Assembly (NCBI RefSeq): GCF_001467585.1
Contig: NZ_LNXY01000031.1
Coordinates: 231,923-295,922, forward strand
DNA length: 64,000 bases
Direction of reading: 5' to 3'
DNA from: Legionella drozanskii LLAP-1
GTDB lineage: Bacteria; Pseudomonadota; Gammaproteobacteria; Legionellales; Legionellaceae
Shown here one piece after another: positions 35,032 to 44,169 of the stretch. The translations under genes were made by a program, and so were the position numbers. The notes under the pieces were generated by a model that saw nothing but the letters and a program-made list of their open reading frames with translations, did no database searches and was not told the origin of the DNA. Position 1 is the first letter of the stretch. Each line of letters opens with the position of its first letter.

Positions 35032-35277
35032 ATGACTAAAAATCATTTATTGCAAGATCCATTTCTAAACGAATTGCGTAAAGAAAAAATTCCCGTGTCT
35101 GTGTTTTTGGTCAATGGGATCAAATTACATGGCGTGGTTGATTCTTTCGATCAATACGTGGTGATGCTAAAAAACTCTGTAACACAAATGGTTTATAAGC
35201 ATGCAATTTCCACTGTAGTTCCTTCACGCATGGTTAAGTTGCCTACTGGTGAGGAGGAAGGAAATGTGGCAGACTAG
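35032..35277 (+). CDS. hfq: RNA chaperone Hfq
   Basis: Sm-like hexameric RNA-binding protein that pairs small RNAs with mRNAs. The 81-residue protein has the Sm1 core [40 protein letters not shown] and the Sm2 signature [19 protein letters not shown] lies seven bases before the ATG. It is directly followed by hflX, the common gammaproteobacterial order; miaA is not adjacent here. Confidence 0.98.
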   Translation: MTKNHLLQDPFLNELRKEKIPVSVFLVNGIKLHGVVDSFDQYVVMLKNSVTQMVYKHAISTVVPSRMVKLPTGEEEGNVAD

Positions 35278-35306
35278 CAACATATTTGGTTAAGGGAAAC
35301 GTCGTC

Positions 35307-36581
35307 TTGTTTGAACGTCCACAAAGTGGCGAGCGCGCCATACTAGTACAATTGGCGCTTCCTGGTGTTGATGCCGAGAAGGCATTGGCTGAATTTAAGG
35401 AGTTAGCCCTTTCCGCACAAGCTGAAGTACTTGCTTGTGTAGTGGGTGCTCGTGCCACTCCAGAGGCAAAATATTATGTAGGTATTGGAAAAGCCGAAGA
35501 AATCCAGCAACTTGTTGAAGAGCATAATGCAGAACTTGTTTTAGTCAATCACGAACTATCCCCCTCCCAAGAACGAAATTTGGAACGCTTACTTCAATGT
35601 CGTGTAATTGGTCGAAGCGGGCTGATTCTTGATATTTTTGCGCAGAGAGCAAGAACTTTTGAGGGAAAACTTCAGGTTGAGTTAGCACAATTACAACATA
35701 TATCTACTCGTTTAATTCGCGGATGGACCCATTTGGAACGTCAAAAAGGCGGCATTGGTCTACGAGGTCCCGGTGAAACGCAGCTTGAAACCGACCGTCG
35801 CCTCCTCCGGGAGCGCATTAAATCTATTAACAAACGCTTAGAAAAAGTAAGACACAGTCGTGATCAAAACCGTCGCGCAAGACAAAAAGCGGAAATGCTT
35901 ACTGTATCGCTGGTGGGGTATACAAACGCAGGCAAATCAACTTTATTTAACGCCTTAACTGGTGAGCATATTTATGTCGCGGATCAATTATTTGCTACTT
36001 TAGATCCCACGATGCGTAAAGTAGAGCTACCAGGCGCTGGCGCTGTTATTTTAGCCGATACGGTAGGTTTCATTCGCGACTTGCCCCATCAATTGGTTGA
36101 GGCCTTTCGAGCCACGCTTGAAGAAACGGCAGAAGCAGATTTATTACTGCACGTCATTGATATTTCAGATCCCAATTGGCGAGAAATGGTTTTTGCGGTG
36201 CAACAGGTGTTAGCAGAAATTGGCGTGTCTGAGATTCCTATCATTCAAGTTTTTAATAAGATAGATGTGCAGGAAAATTGGCTTCCCAAAATTGATCAAC
36301 AGGAAGATGGATGCAAAGTATGGGTATCGGCTAAAAGCGGTGCTGGCCTTGATTTACTTAGCGAAGCAATTGCTACTCAATTACATGGTAAAATTTGTGA
36401 AGAAAACGTATTTCTTAAACCGTCTGAAGCAAAATTACGCGCAAAACTTTATCAATTAGATGCCGTTCTTCAGGAAATGCCTTCCGAAGAAGGCGGCTGG
36501 CATTTAAAAGTTAAATTGACGCAAGCCCAAAAAATGCGATTATTTCCTACAGAAAATGAGAGCGCAGAAAAAAACGCTTAG
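35307..36581 (+). CDS. hflX: Ribosome-associated GTPase HflX
   Basis: GTPase that splits stalled ribosomes. The 424-residue protein has the HflX N-terminal domain (YYVGIGKAEEIQQLVEEH; LILDIFAQRARTFEGKLQV), the linker GGIGLRGPGETQLETDRRLL and a G domain with SLVGYTNAGKSTLFNAL, DTVGFIRDLP and NKID. I chose the TTG at 35307 because MFERPQSGERAIL aligns with E. coli HflX (MFDRYDAGEQAVL) and AAGGGA lies nine bases upstream. A TTG at 35286 is the alternative. Its stop codon overlaps that of the convergent neighbour by four bases. Confidence 0.95.
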   Translation: MFERPQSGERAILVQLALPGVDAEKALAEFKELALSAQAEVLACVVGARATPEAKYYVGIGKAEEIQQLVEEHNAELVLVNHELSPSQERNLERLLQCRVIGRSGLILDIFAQRARTFEGKLQVELAQLQHISTRLIRGWTHLERQKGGIGLRGPGETQLETDRRLLRERIKSINKRLEKVRHSRDQNRRARQKAEMLTVSLVGYTNAGKSTLFNALTGEHIYVADQLFATLDPTMRKVELPGAGAVILADTVGFIRDLPHQLVEAFRATLEETAEADLLLHVIDISDPNWREMVFAVQQVLAEIGVSEIPIIQVFNKIDVQENWLPKIDQQEDGCKVWVSAKSGAGLDLLSEAIATQLHGKICEENVFLKPSEAKLRAKLYQLDAVLQEMPSEEGGWHLKVKLTQAQKMRLFPTENESAEKNA

Positions 36582-37492
36582 AAAAAGTAATTCACTGCAA
36601 TTGTAGATGTAACAAACTTGGCAGCATGAGGTCCAGTCACCGAAAACCAAACGCCGCCAATAATCCCTAAATTTGAATTAAAATTGAATTCAAGCGCAGG
36701 CGCTAACGAGGCAGAATCAGATCCTGGTCCGCCAATATTCAATATCGCACCTCCAGGCGTGAAACCTGGATTTCCATTAAATACTGAGCCATCACTGTGT
36801 GCGTATAATGCTTCAAAAACAGGTACCCAATTCTGAGTGAGTTGATATTCACAGGCTAGGTCGACTGCATAACTGTTTCCAAGATGCACAGATCCTTCAG
36901 TCACATCACTGCCACCAAAAGCATTAACACCTTGAACATTTGAGCTTCCAGGAAATGCGCCTACTACGCTTAAGCGAGAGCGCAAATAGTGACCATTTTG
37001 AAATTGCCAGAGCTTTTGGAAATTTAAACCCACTGAAGTGATATAAGCACCTAGTCCTGTTTGATCAGTTCCTAATTTTCTAGGATCTAAATTTTCAAAT
37101 CGTCCTGTTGGAAAAACTTCTTGAACAACGAGACGAAGATCAGGCAGCCATCCATTCTCTTTTTGCTTAAGTAGCTGGATCCCAACTCCTAAACTATAGT
37201 CGGCAATATCAGTTGAATGTCTAAGTTGACTAATCCAGCTGTAATCGTAAGGTAAGGCCATTTGCAAGTCTAAAAAATCGGTAACACCTGCCGTTAATAT
37301 GGGCGTTATTTCAATATTCTTAAAATTCTGCGGATAGGTCGTATAAAATGCGTAAGGCTCAAAATTAAAATGACCGGTGGGAATGGTTTTGCCTGCTGGA
37401 GCGAGTAATGGGCCTGTCCACCATGGACCGGCGATTGCCAGCTTGGTAAAGAATAGTAATAACAAGACTCGCCAATACATAAATGAAGCCAT
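36578..37492 (-). CDS. Outer membrane beta-barrel protein, unknown function
   Basis: The 304-residue protein has a signal peptide (YWRVLLLLFFTKLAIA then GPWW) and many short amphipathic strands ending in a terminal phenylalanine (STIAVNYFF), the usual Bam recognition end of outer membrane barrels. It resembles the MetA/transporter-like outer membrane family only loosely. The start could be 37492 or the ATG at 37480. It converges on hflX with a four-base overlap of the stop codons. Confidence 0.7.
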   Translation of the reverse strand: MASFMYWRVLLLLFFTKLAIAGPWWTGPLLAPAGKTIPTGHFNFEPYAFYTTYPQNFKNIEITPILTAGVTDFLDLQMALPYDYSWISQLRHSTDIADYSLGVGIQLLKQKENGWLPDLRLVVQEVFPTGRFENLDPRKLGTDQTGLGAYITSVGLNFQKLWQFQNGHYLRSRLSVVGAFPGSSNVQGVNAFGGSDVTEGSVHLGNSYAVDLACEYQLTQNWVPVFEALYAHSDGSVFNGNPGFTPGGAILNIGGPGSDSASLAPALEFNFNSNLGIIGGVWFSVTGPHAAKFVTSTIAVNYFF

Positions 37493-37653
37493 CTAAAAAT
37501 TGAAAAATAGCATTTTAAACTTTTTTTACATTTATGGAATTGATTTTGTAACAATTTGCATTAAATTTTTCCCAAACTTGTATTTCTTGCTACTGGCTTG
37601 ATTTTGATAGGAATATTTTCAATCAGCTCGGCCAAATATTAACAACTATCACA

Positions 37654-38109
37654 TTAACCCGTAGTTGCTTTATTCAAGCTTTTCAGCGTTTGCTCTCCAT
37701 ATAAGGCACCTTTAAATTGGCCTTTCGGGTTAAAAACAAAGGTTGCAGGTACCCCGCGAATGTCACCTATTTTTAGGTCACGCGCCGGATTATATCGCAG
37801 ACTAGGGTAGTTAATATGGTATTTTCTAACGAGGGCAATTTGCTGCGTTAAGGAAGGTGAGTCATAGTTCACTGCAAATAAAGCGACCCTATCACTGTTT
37901 ATTTTATAGAAGCGATTTAACTCAGCAATTTCATCGAGACAAGGTTGACACCAATTTGCCCAATAGTTAATAAGTACCCATTTGCCTTTTAGGCTATCGA
38001 AGGGAATACTTTGCCCTCTGATGTCTTTTAAAATAGCATTTGAACTATAGCTATTACTTATTATTAGCAAGCAAAATAACGAAGAAAGAATTAATTTTAA
38101 GCGCTGCAT
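37654..38109 (-). CDS. TlpA/ResA-like thioredoxin-fold protein
   Basis: A secreted thiol-disulfide protein of 151 residues. A signal peptide (LKLILSSLFCLLIISNSYSS) precedes a TlpA-type thioredoxin domain with the active site NYWANWCQPCLDEI and the cis-Pro loop RGVPATFVFNPKG. It should act in the periplasm, reducing or isomerising disulfides, or in cytochrome c maturation. The ATG at 38109 has a very strong site (AGAGGAGGTAAT). Confidence 0.88.
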   Translation of the reverse strand: MQRLKLILSSLFCLLIISNSYSSNAILKDIRGQSIPFDSLKGKWVLINYWANWCQPCLDEIAELNRFYKINSDRVALFAVNYDSPSLTQQIALVRKYHINYPSLRYNPARDLKIGDIRGVPATFVFNPKGQFKGALYGEQTLKSLNKATTG

Positions 38110-38235
38110 ATTACCTCCTCTTGAGCAAGTTGAAAGCATTCTAGCATAGTTTTAGCCTGCGATTTTAAGTTGTTAGTCAAAATGCCTATTTTCATCTATG
38201 ATTGGATTACTCGTTTTTAATAGGGTTCGTCTCTG

Positions 38236-39069
38236 ATGAAAGAAATTCATGTTGAAAAACAAGTAATTGGAACCTTAGTCCGTGAGGGTGCGGGAGTAAA
38301 AGTTCAACGTTACATAGGCGCAGAAAGAAAAGATCCGTTTGAGCCTATTTTGTTATTTGACTTTTTTGATAGCAAAAATGAGATGGACTACATTGCAGGT
38401 TTTCCTAATCACCCTCACCGTGGTTTTGAGACGATAACTTATCTTTTAAAGGGACAAATTGCTCATCGAGATAACCAAGGACATGAAGGGGTAATTGGTC
38501 CTGGTGATGTACAATGGATGACTGCCGGACGAGGAATTGTTCATTCGGAAATGCCACAAAAAAGTGAAGAAGGCATAACAGGTCTTCAGCTTTGGCTAAA
38601 TTTGCCTGCGGCCAATAAGATGGATGCTCCTCATTATCATGAATATACGGCTAGCCAATTACCTATTGAACGGCAAGATTCTGGGGTACAAATAAAAGTA
38701 ATAGCCGGGAAAACGGACAAAGGAACTCAATCTCCTATAACGGGTATTGCAACTAATCCAATTTTCTTAGACCTACGCTTGCCAGAGCAGCAAATCATAC
38801 AACAACATCTTCCTAGCGATCATCAAGCCCTTGTTTTTGTTCTATCCGGCGAGATAAAAATTCAAAAAGAAACGGTTAAACGGCACCATTTAGCTATTTT
38901 AAGTCCAGGCGAGCTATTGGTCTTACAAGGGCTCACGAAGGATACACATTGCTTATTAATTGCCGCGAAGAAACTCAAGGAGCCTATTGCACGATTAGGA
39001 CCGTTTGTGATGAATACGGAAGAAGAAATCATGCAGGCTTTAGATGATTTTCGTAATAATCGTTTTTAA
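38236..39069 (+). CDS. Pirin family protein
   Basis: A 277-residue bicupin of the pirin family. The metal-binding residues are in FPNHPHRGFETITYLLKG and TAGRGIVHSEMPQ. Bacterial pirins act as quercetinase-like enzymes or redox-linked regulators; the exact activity cannot be told. It is followed 15 bases later by wrbA, so the two probably form a redox or stress operon. Confidence 0.9.
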   Translation: MKEIHVEKQVIGTLVREGAGVKVQRYIGAERKDPFEPILLFDFFDSKNEMDYIAGFPNHPHRGFETITYLLKGQIAHRDNQGHEGVIGPGDVQWMTAGRGIVHSEMPQKSEEGITGLQLWLNLPAANKMDAPHYHEYTASQLPIERQDSGVQIKVIAGKTDKGTQSPITGIATNPIFLDLRLPEQQIIQQHLPSDHQALVFVLSGEIKIQKETVKRHHLAILSPGELLVLQGLTKDTHCLLIAAKKLKEPIARLGPFVMNTEEEIMQALDDFRNNRF

Positions 39070-39084
39070 ATTCAGGAGAACTCG

Positions 39085-39684
39085 ATGACTAAAGTGTTAG
39101 TTCTGTACTATTCCAGTTATGGGCATGTGGAAATAATGGCGGAAGAGATTGTTAAAGGCGCTTCAGAAGTAGAAGGTGTGACAGTAACCTTAAAACGTGT
39201 GCCCGAAACCATGCCAGAAGAAATTGCCAAGAAGGCCGGAGTTAAATTAAATCAAAAAGCGGATCTTGCAACGCCAAAAGAGCTTGCTGAGTATGATGCT
39301 ATTATTTTTGGAACACCAACTCGCTTTGGTAATATGGCGGCACAAATGCGTAACTTCCTCGACCAAACAGGCGGCATGTGGGTGAAGGGCGAGTTAATTG
39401 GAAAAGTGGCCAGTGTGTTTGTTTCTACCGGAACTGGAGGAGGCAATGAATCCACCATTTTATCATTTTGGAATACTCTAATACATCACGGAATGATTTT
39501 GGTTGGCGTCCCTTATTCTGAAAAAGGATTAACCACCCTCACGGAATTACATGGCGGCTCACCGTATGGTGCAGGCACAATTGCTGGTTCGGATGGCAGC
39601 CGTATGCCAAGCGCTCTTGAACGACAAATAGCCCGCTTTCAGGGTAAGCATGTGGCAGAAATAACAAAACGCTTTTGTCAGTAA
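39085..39684 (+). CDS. wrbA: NAD(P)H:quinone oxidoreductase WrbA
   Basis: FMN-dependent flavodoxin-like quinone reductase (199 residues). It has the FMN phosphate loop [37 protein letters not shown] (which holds the isoalloxazine ring) and [18 protein letters not shown]. An AGGAGAA ribosome site precedes the ATG. It protects against quinone redox cycling. Confidence 0.95.
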   Translation: MTKVLVLYYSSYGHVEIMAEEIVKGASEVEGVTVTLKRVPETMPEEIAKKAGVKLNQKADLATPKELAEYDAIIFGTPTRFGNMAAQMRNFLDQTGGMWVKGELIGKVASVFVSTGTGGGNESTILSFWNTLIHHGMILVGVPYSEKGLTTLTELHGGSPYGAGTIAGSDGSRMPSALERQIARFQGKHVAEITKRFCQ

Positions 39685-39835
39685 TTTTCGGACTGTTCCT
39701 CGCAAAGAAATGGTATCGTTTAGCGAATCCCGCGGCTTTGACCACCGATCTGGATCCCTGCTCGTGGAGGGTCTAGATTCAATTAATTCTGTCACTATCC
39801 CCTCCTTTTTGCACCAAATTAAAGCACCCTGTTAT

Positions 39836-39863
39836 TTGCTGAGCAAAGCAAATGCTGTATAAT
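39836..39863 (+). promoter_or_regulatory. Putative sigma-70 promoter for the TauE/SafE gene
   Basis: TTGCTG (39836-39841) and a perfect TATAAT (39858-39863) are 16 bases apart, about 120 bases upstream of the likely start codon at 39987. Confidence 0.5.
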
Positions 39864-39986
39864 CGATAAGACCATTTTTTACTCGCATTCAAAGGGAATG
39901 GATTGCGGTTTGGTCACAAGGATATAAAAAGAATATTGACTCAAGCTACTTCGCAATGCTTAGCGGCAACAACCGATGAGAATCTA

Positions 39987-40898
39987 ATGACAATTAATTT
40001 GATAATTTATGGAATAGTAATTTTGAGTTTGATTTGTGTTGCCGCTATGGTTTATCGACTGAGACAACAGCCGTCCGTACAATTATCTCCTTTAGATTAT
40101 GTAAAGCTCGGTGTGAGCGGTATTCTGGCTTTTATTGCAGATACGCTTGGCGTAGGCAGTTTTGCAGTGAATGTTGCTTTGGCTAAATTGCTTAACACTT
40201 TTCCTGATGATGAACTCCCCGCAGTTAACAATGGAGCACAAGTTATCCCTGGGGTCTTTGAATCCTTTTTTTTCATGCAATTAATTGATGTTGACTTGCT
40301 CACTTTAATCACACTGGTGTCTGGAACCTGCGTGGGTGGTTTAATTGGTGGTGCCGTAGTCAGTCGCTTAAGTAAACAAGCCATTCGCTTAGCTATGATG
40401 TGCTGTTTTGCTGCAATTATTGTCTTATTAATCTGTCACCAATTGCGCCTAGTACCCATCGGTGGTGATCTCGTCGAATTGCATTCTTGGAAATTGGTTA
40501 TTGGCTTTTTCGCCATGATAGTTTGTGGGGGATTAACTTCCGTCGGTATTGGTCTATTCGTCATGGTGCAGGCGGTATTATTTTTAATGAATGTATCACC
40601 ACTGGTGGCTTTTCCTATCATGACTACAGCCGGTGCGATGCAGCAACCGCTGACTACTTTAGTGTTTGTGCAACAAAATAAAATCCCTCTGAAAAAAACC
40701 TTAATTCTAAGTCTCTTTGGCTGTGTCGGTGTTTTTATCACTATACAGTTATTCACGCAGATCACGGTGACTTGGTTACATTCTTTATTGCTTCTTATTT
40801 TAATATACAATTTCATCGCGATTAGCCGTGCTTATTTCCATACGAAGTCAAAGCATTATGCGCACACCTCCATTCCTCCATTAGCTGCTGTTGATTAA
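39987..40898 (+). CDS. TauE/SafE family anion permease
   Basis: A 303-residue membrane protein with about eight hydrophobic helices and the two TauE/SafE repeats: GVSGILAFIADTLGVGSFAV near 40 and GGLTSVGIGLFVMVQAVLF near 190. The family exports or takes up sulfite, sulfoacetate or other small anions; the substrate is unknown here. The ATG at 39987 is preferred; the frame stays open upstream to a TTG at 39903, but that would add a hydrophilic 28-residue leader. Confidence 0.82.
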   Translation: MTINLIIYGIVILSLICVAAMVYRLRQQPSVQLSPLDYVKLGVSGILAFIADTLGVGSFAVNVALAKLLNTFPDDELPAVNNGAQVIPGVFESFFFMQLIDVDLLTLITLVSGTCVGGLIGGAVVSRLSKQAIRLAMMCCFAAIIVLLICHQLRLVPIGGDLVELHSWKLVIGFFAMIVCGGLTSVGIGLFVMVQAVLFLMNVSPLVAFPIMTTAGAMQQPLTTLVFVQQNKIPLKKTLILSLFGCVGVFITIQLFTQITVTWLHSLLLLILIYNFIAISRAYFHTKSKHYAHTSIPPLAAVD

Positions 40899-40997
40899 TG
40901 TCTTAGTAATATAATCTGGCAAAATGCTAAAATTAAAAGTACTGTGTTTTTTTATAGATTGCGGTTATGGTAGCAATCTTTTTGAAAGGCTAATTCG

Positions 40998-41483
40998 ATG
41001 GAAGAGATAGAAGAAAAAAGTAAATCACAAAAAAAACGCGATGCAGAGGCTCTAAAGAAAATAGGCGTCGAGATGATTGCATTGAGCGAAACAAAGCTGG
41101 ATACCTTGCCTCTGTCTCCTCATTTGCGGCAAGCCATTATTGATGCCAAATCAATCAAGAGCCATGGCGCGACTCGACGTCAAGCTCAACTCATTGGAAA
41201 ATTGATGAGATCTACAGAATCTGAGGCCATTTTAGAGGCTTATGAAGCGCTTTTGGCAGAAGATAGTGCAAAAACAGCGGCCTTTCATGAGTTAGAACAA
41301 TGGCGTGACAAGTTAATTCATGGGGGTAAAGAAGCGCTGACTGAATTTGTAGCTGAGTATCAACCTGAAGAGGTACAGCAGCTTCGGCAATTAGTCAAAA
41401 AAGCGGTGGATGAACAAAGCAGTGGAAAAAATATAGGGGCCAGTAAAGCACTGTTTCGCTTTTTAAGGAGTTGTGTATTATGA
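40998..41483 (+). CDS. darP: Dual-action ribosomal maturation protein DarP (YjgA)
   Basis: A 161-residue highly charged helical protein of the DUF615/YjgA family, which binds 50S precursors in E. coli. Marks are KSQKKRDAEALKKIGVEMI at the N-terminus, KSHGATRRQAQLIGKLMR in the middle and ASKALFRFLRSCVL at the end. It overlaps the next gene, rlmKL, by four bases (ATGA), so both ribosome-biogenesis genes are co-expressed. Confidence 0.93.
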   Translation: MEEIEEKSKSQKKRDAEALKKIGVEMIALSETKLDTLPLSPHLRQAIIDAKSIKSHGATRRQAQLIGKLMRSTESEAILEAYEALLAEDSAKTAAFHELEQWRDKLIHGGKEALTEFVAEYQPEEVQQLRQLVKKAVDEQSSGKNIGASKALFRFLRSCVL

Positions 41484-43603
41484 ATCACTCTCTTCATTCT
41501 CTCTTTATTAGCTGTCCCAAGGGGCTTGAGTACCTTTTAGAAGAAGAGATGAAAGCCATCGGTTTACATGTGACTCGAGTGAGCCCCCAAGGCGTATATG
41601 GTGAGGCTGATTTGGTCGGGATTTATAATATTTGTTTATGGACTCGCCTAGCAAATCGCATTCAACTCATCTTATTTAGCGGCGATGCGCATAATGAGCA
41701 AACTCTTTATCAATTATGCAATCAATTTCCTTGGCAAACCGTTTTTATGGCGGAGAAAACAATCGCTATCGAATTTCACGGTTCATCAGCTCATATTCGC
41801 AACTCAATGTTTGGTGCTCAGGTCGTCAAAGATGGGATCGTTGATCATTTTCGACAGTTTAAAGGCACTCGACCCACAGTCGATCGCGGAAAACCAGATA
41901 TTCGCTTACATGCTCATCTAAAAGATGAGATTGTTACGGTGAGCCTCGATTTGACGGGTTACAGTTTACATCAAAGGGGCTATCGAACTCAGGCCGGTGA
42001 GGCACCGTTAAAAGAAAACATAGCAGCTGCCATGCTATTACGGGCTAAATGGCCACAACTTGCAGCCGCCGGTTATGCATTTCATGATCCTTTTTGTGGT
42101 GCAGGGACTTTAGTCATCGAAGCGGCCATGATGGCTGGACATATTGCTCCGGGATTATTGCGTCACGATCAAGCGATTATTCACTGGACACAACATCAGC
42201 CTTCTTTATGGGAAAAAGTGAGAGCGCATGCTTTGCAACAAGTGAAGCCTAGATCGGTAAAACTGCGTGGAACAGATAATAATCCAAAGCTCATAAGCAT
42301 TGCACAAGCGAATGCTGAGCGCGCTGGGGTATTACCTTTAGTGGAGTTTTCTGCCTTGGCAGTCAAAGACTGCAGGCCGACTAACGATAAAGGATTAGTC
42401 GTATCTAATCCGCCCTATGGCGAGCGTTTGGGTGATGCAACCCAACTTGTTCCTGTCTATCAGCAATTAGGCTCTACGCTACATACTTATTATCAAGGCT
42501 GGCAGGCAGCGGTTTTAACTTCTAATCCTATGCTCGCAAAAGCCTTAGGTTTACGAGCGAGTAAACAATACACCTTATTCAATGGTGCCATAGAATGTAA
42601 ATTATATTGCATGACCCTGAACACGGAGAATCAATTAAAGGGTCAGGATTCGGTATCTTTATCGCCCGGGGCAGAAATGCTTTTTAATCGCTTGCATAAA
42701 AACTTTAGTCATCTACAAAAATGGGCGAAACGAAATCAGATTCATTGCTATCGAGTTTATGATGCTGACTTGCCTGAATACGCTTATGCTGTCGATATTT
42801 ATAATGATTACGCGGTTCTTCAAGAATATGTAGCTCCAGCGGATATTCCCCTTCATAAAACACAAAAGCGTAGTTTAGAAGTGATTCAAGCGGTGCCAAA
42901 AGCGTTGGGTATTTCACCAGAAAAATTGGTGATTAAGCAAAGAAAGCAGCAAAAAGGATCTAATCAATACCAAAAGATGAATCAAACTAAACATACGATG
43001 ACAGTTGTTGAAGGCCGAGCAAAACTAAAAGTTAATTTGTATGACTATCTCGATACTGGATTGTTTTTAGATCATAGGCCGATAAGAATGCGTTTTGCGC
43101 AACTAGCACCGGGCACTCGTTTTCTCAATTGTTTTTGTTACACAGCAACTGCAAGTGTGCAAGCGGCTTTGGCAGGAGCGATAACAACCAGTGTTGATTT
43201 ATCGAAAACCTATTTAGATTGGGCCGAAGACAATTTTAGGTTGAATCACCTGGATTTATCGACGCATCAATTCCTGCAATTTGATTGCCTCGAGTGGTTA
43301 AAAATTACCCGCGATCGTTTCGATGTCATTTTTCTTGACCCGCCGAGTTTTTCAAATTCAAAACGAATGTCACAAACTCTGGACATACAGCGTGATCATG
43401 AAACTCTAATTGAGCTCGCGATGCGTATTTTGAATCCAAAAGGCGTATTGTACTTTTCAACTAATTTTAGACAATTCAAATTATCTCCAGAAGTTAACGA
43501 GAAATATGAGGTTAAAGATATTAGTGCGGAAACGATTGATTTGGATTTCAAGCGCAATCAGCGTATTCATCATTGTTATATGATTTTTTGCAAACCACTA
43601 TGA
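41480..43603 (+). CDS. rlmKL: Bifunctional 23S rRNA methyltransferase RlmKL
   Basis: Fused enzyme (707 residues). The N-terminal half has a THUMP domain and the RlmL methyltransferase (FHDPFCGAGTLVIEAAMMA; catalytic SNPPYGERLGD) for m2G2445. The C-terminal half is RlmK, with CFCYTATASVQAALAGA and FLDPPSFSNSKRM, for m7G2069. Fusion of both is normal in gammaproteobacteria. The ATG at 41480 has AAGGAG upstream. It marks the end of the conserved core; accessory DNA follows. Confidence 0.97.
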   Translation: MNHSLHSLFISCPKGLEYLLEEEMKAIGLHVTRVSPQGVYGEADLVGIYNICLWTRLANRIQLILFSGDAHNEQTLYQLCNQFPWQTVFMAEKTIAIEFHGSSAHIRNSMFGAQVVKDGIVDHFRQFKGTRPTVDRGKPDIRLHAHLKDEIVTVSLDLTGYSLHQRGYRTQAGEAPLKENIAAAMLLRAKWPQLAAAGYAFHDPFCGAGTLVIEAAMMAGHIAPGLLRHDQAIIHWTQHQPSLWEKVRAHALQQVKPRSVKLRGTDNNPKLISIAQANAERAGVLPLVEFSALAVKDCRPTNDKGLVVSNPPYGERLGDATQLVPVYQQLGSTLHTYYQGWQAAVLTSNPMLAKALGLRASKQYTLFNGAIECKLYCMTLNTENQLKGQDSVSLSPGAEMLFNRLHKNFSHLQKWAKRNQIHCYRVYDADLPEYAYAVDIYNDYAVLQEYVAPADIPLHKTQKRSLEVIQAVPKALGISPEKLVIKQRKQQKGSNQYQKMNQTKHTMTVVEGRAKLKVNLYDYLDTGLFLDHRPIRMRFAQLAPGTRFLNCFCYTATASVQAALAGAITTSVDLSKTYLDWAEDNFRLNHLDLSTHQFLQFDCLEWLKITRDRFDVIFLDPPSFSNSKRMSQTLDIQRDHETLIELAMRILNPKGVLYFSTNFRQFKLSPEVNEKYEVKDISAETIDLDFKRNQRIHHCYMIFCKPL

Positions 43604-43700
43604 AATAGATGGCTCTGGCGTTGTTGCATCTAGCTTGAGCCAAGGTCCATAGTCGTCAAGCTATGATGATTTATCTGCCGCGAAAAACAGGATTCAATTA

Positions 43701-43930
43701 GGTCCGACCCGGATAGACGGTAACAAAAATGACCGGATACATAGGTAACAGTTAAACTAATCTCATGCTCTTGAAAGGAGTGTGAGATGCTTTGGAAAGA
43801 GACTGTACCTATAAAAGAAAAAATAAAGTTTGTATCTAATTATCTGGAGAAGAACTTTGATATTTTTGTTGAGCTATGCTCGTTTTATGGAATCAGTAGA
43901 AAAACGGGTTATAAGTATGTGAAGCAATTT
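43701..43930 (+). mobile_element. Left end of an IS481-family element (remnant)
   Basis: The noncoding part (43701-43786) resembles the terminal region of IS481 elements (GGTAACAAAAATGACCGG followed by ATACATAGGTAACAG). It is followed by the N-terminal helix-turn-helix of an IS481 transposase that stops matching at about 43930. No right end was found, so only a fragment remains. The sequence just upstream (43612-43680) also looks like an insertion-sequence end, but I could not classify it. Confidence 0.55.
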
Positions 43931-44056
43931 GAAGAATCAGGCAATCTAAATTTCAGGGTCATTCAATTATTTGAATTTGTCGGACCATTGGACATCACCC
44001 CCCAAGAAAGCAGCCTTAAAAAAATAAAAATTAATGGGCGGCCAATAGAAAAATAA
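43787..44056 (+). pseudogene. Truncated IS481 transposase with foreign C-terminal tail
   Basis: The ATG at 43787 is preceded by GAAAGGAGTGTGAG. The first ~47 residues (KEKIKFVSNYLEKNFDIFVE, then FYGISRKTGYKYVKQFEESG) form the helix-turn-helix of IS481 transposases. The remaining ~42 residues match nothing of the family, and the DDE catalytic domain is absent. It cannot transpose. The 113 bases from its stop to the next gene probably carry that gene's promoter. Confidence 0.6.
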
Positions 44057-44169
44057 AGTTTTTTTATTAGATCTCTGTTTTTATTGCGCCTTAGAACCAA
44101 CTTGCAATTGCAAATATTTTGATCACGATGCACAATATACCTCACTAAAAATAGCAGTTAAGGTTAACA

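Noticed and set aside
40436..40816. 126-codon open frame antisense to the TauE/SafE gene
   Set aside because: Entirely within a membrane-protein gene in the opposite frame; Lys/Ile/Thr-rich composition typical of antisense to hydrophobic codons.
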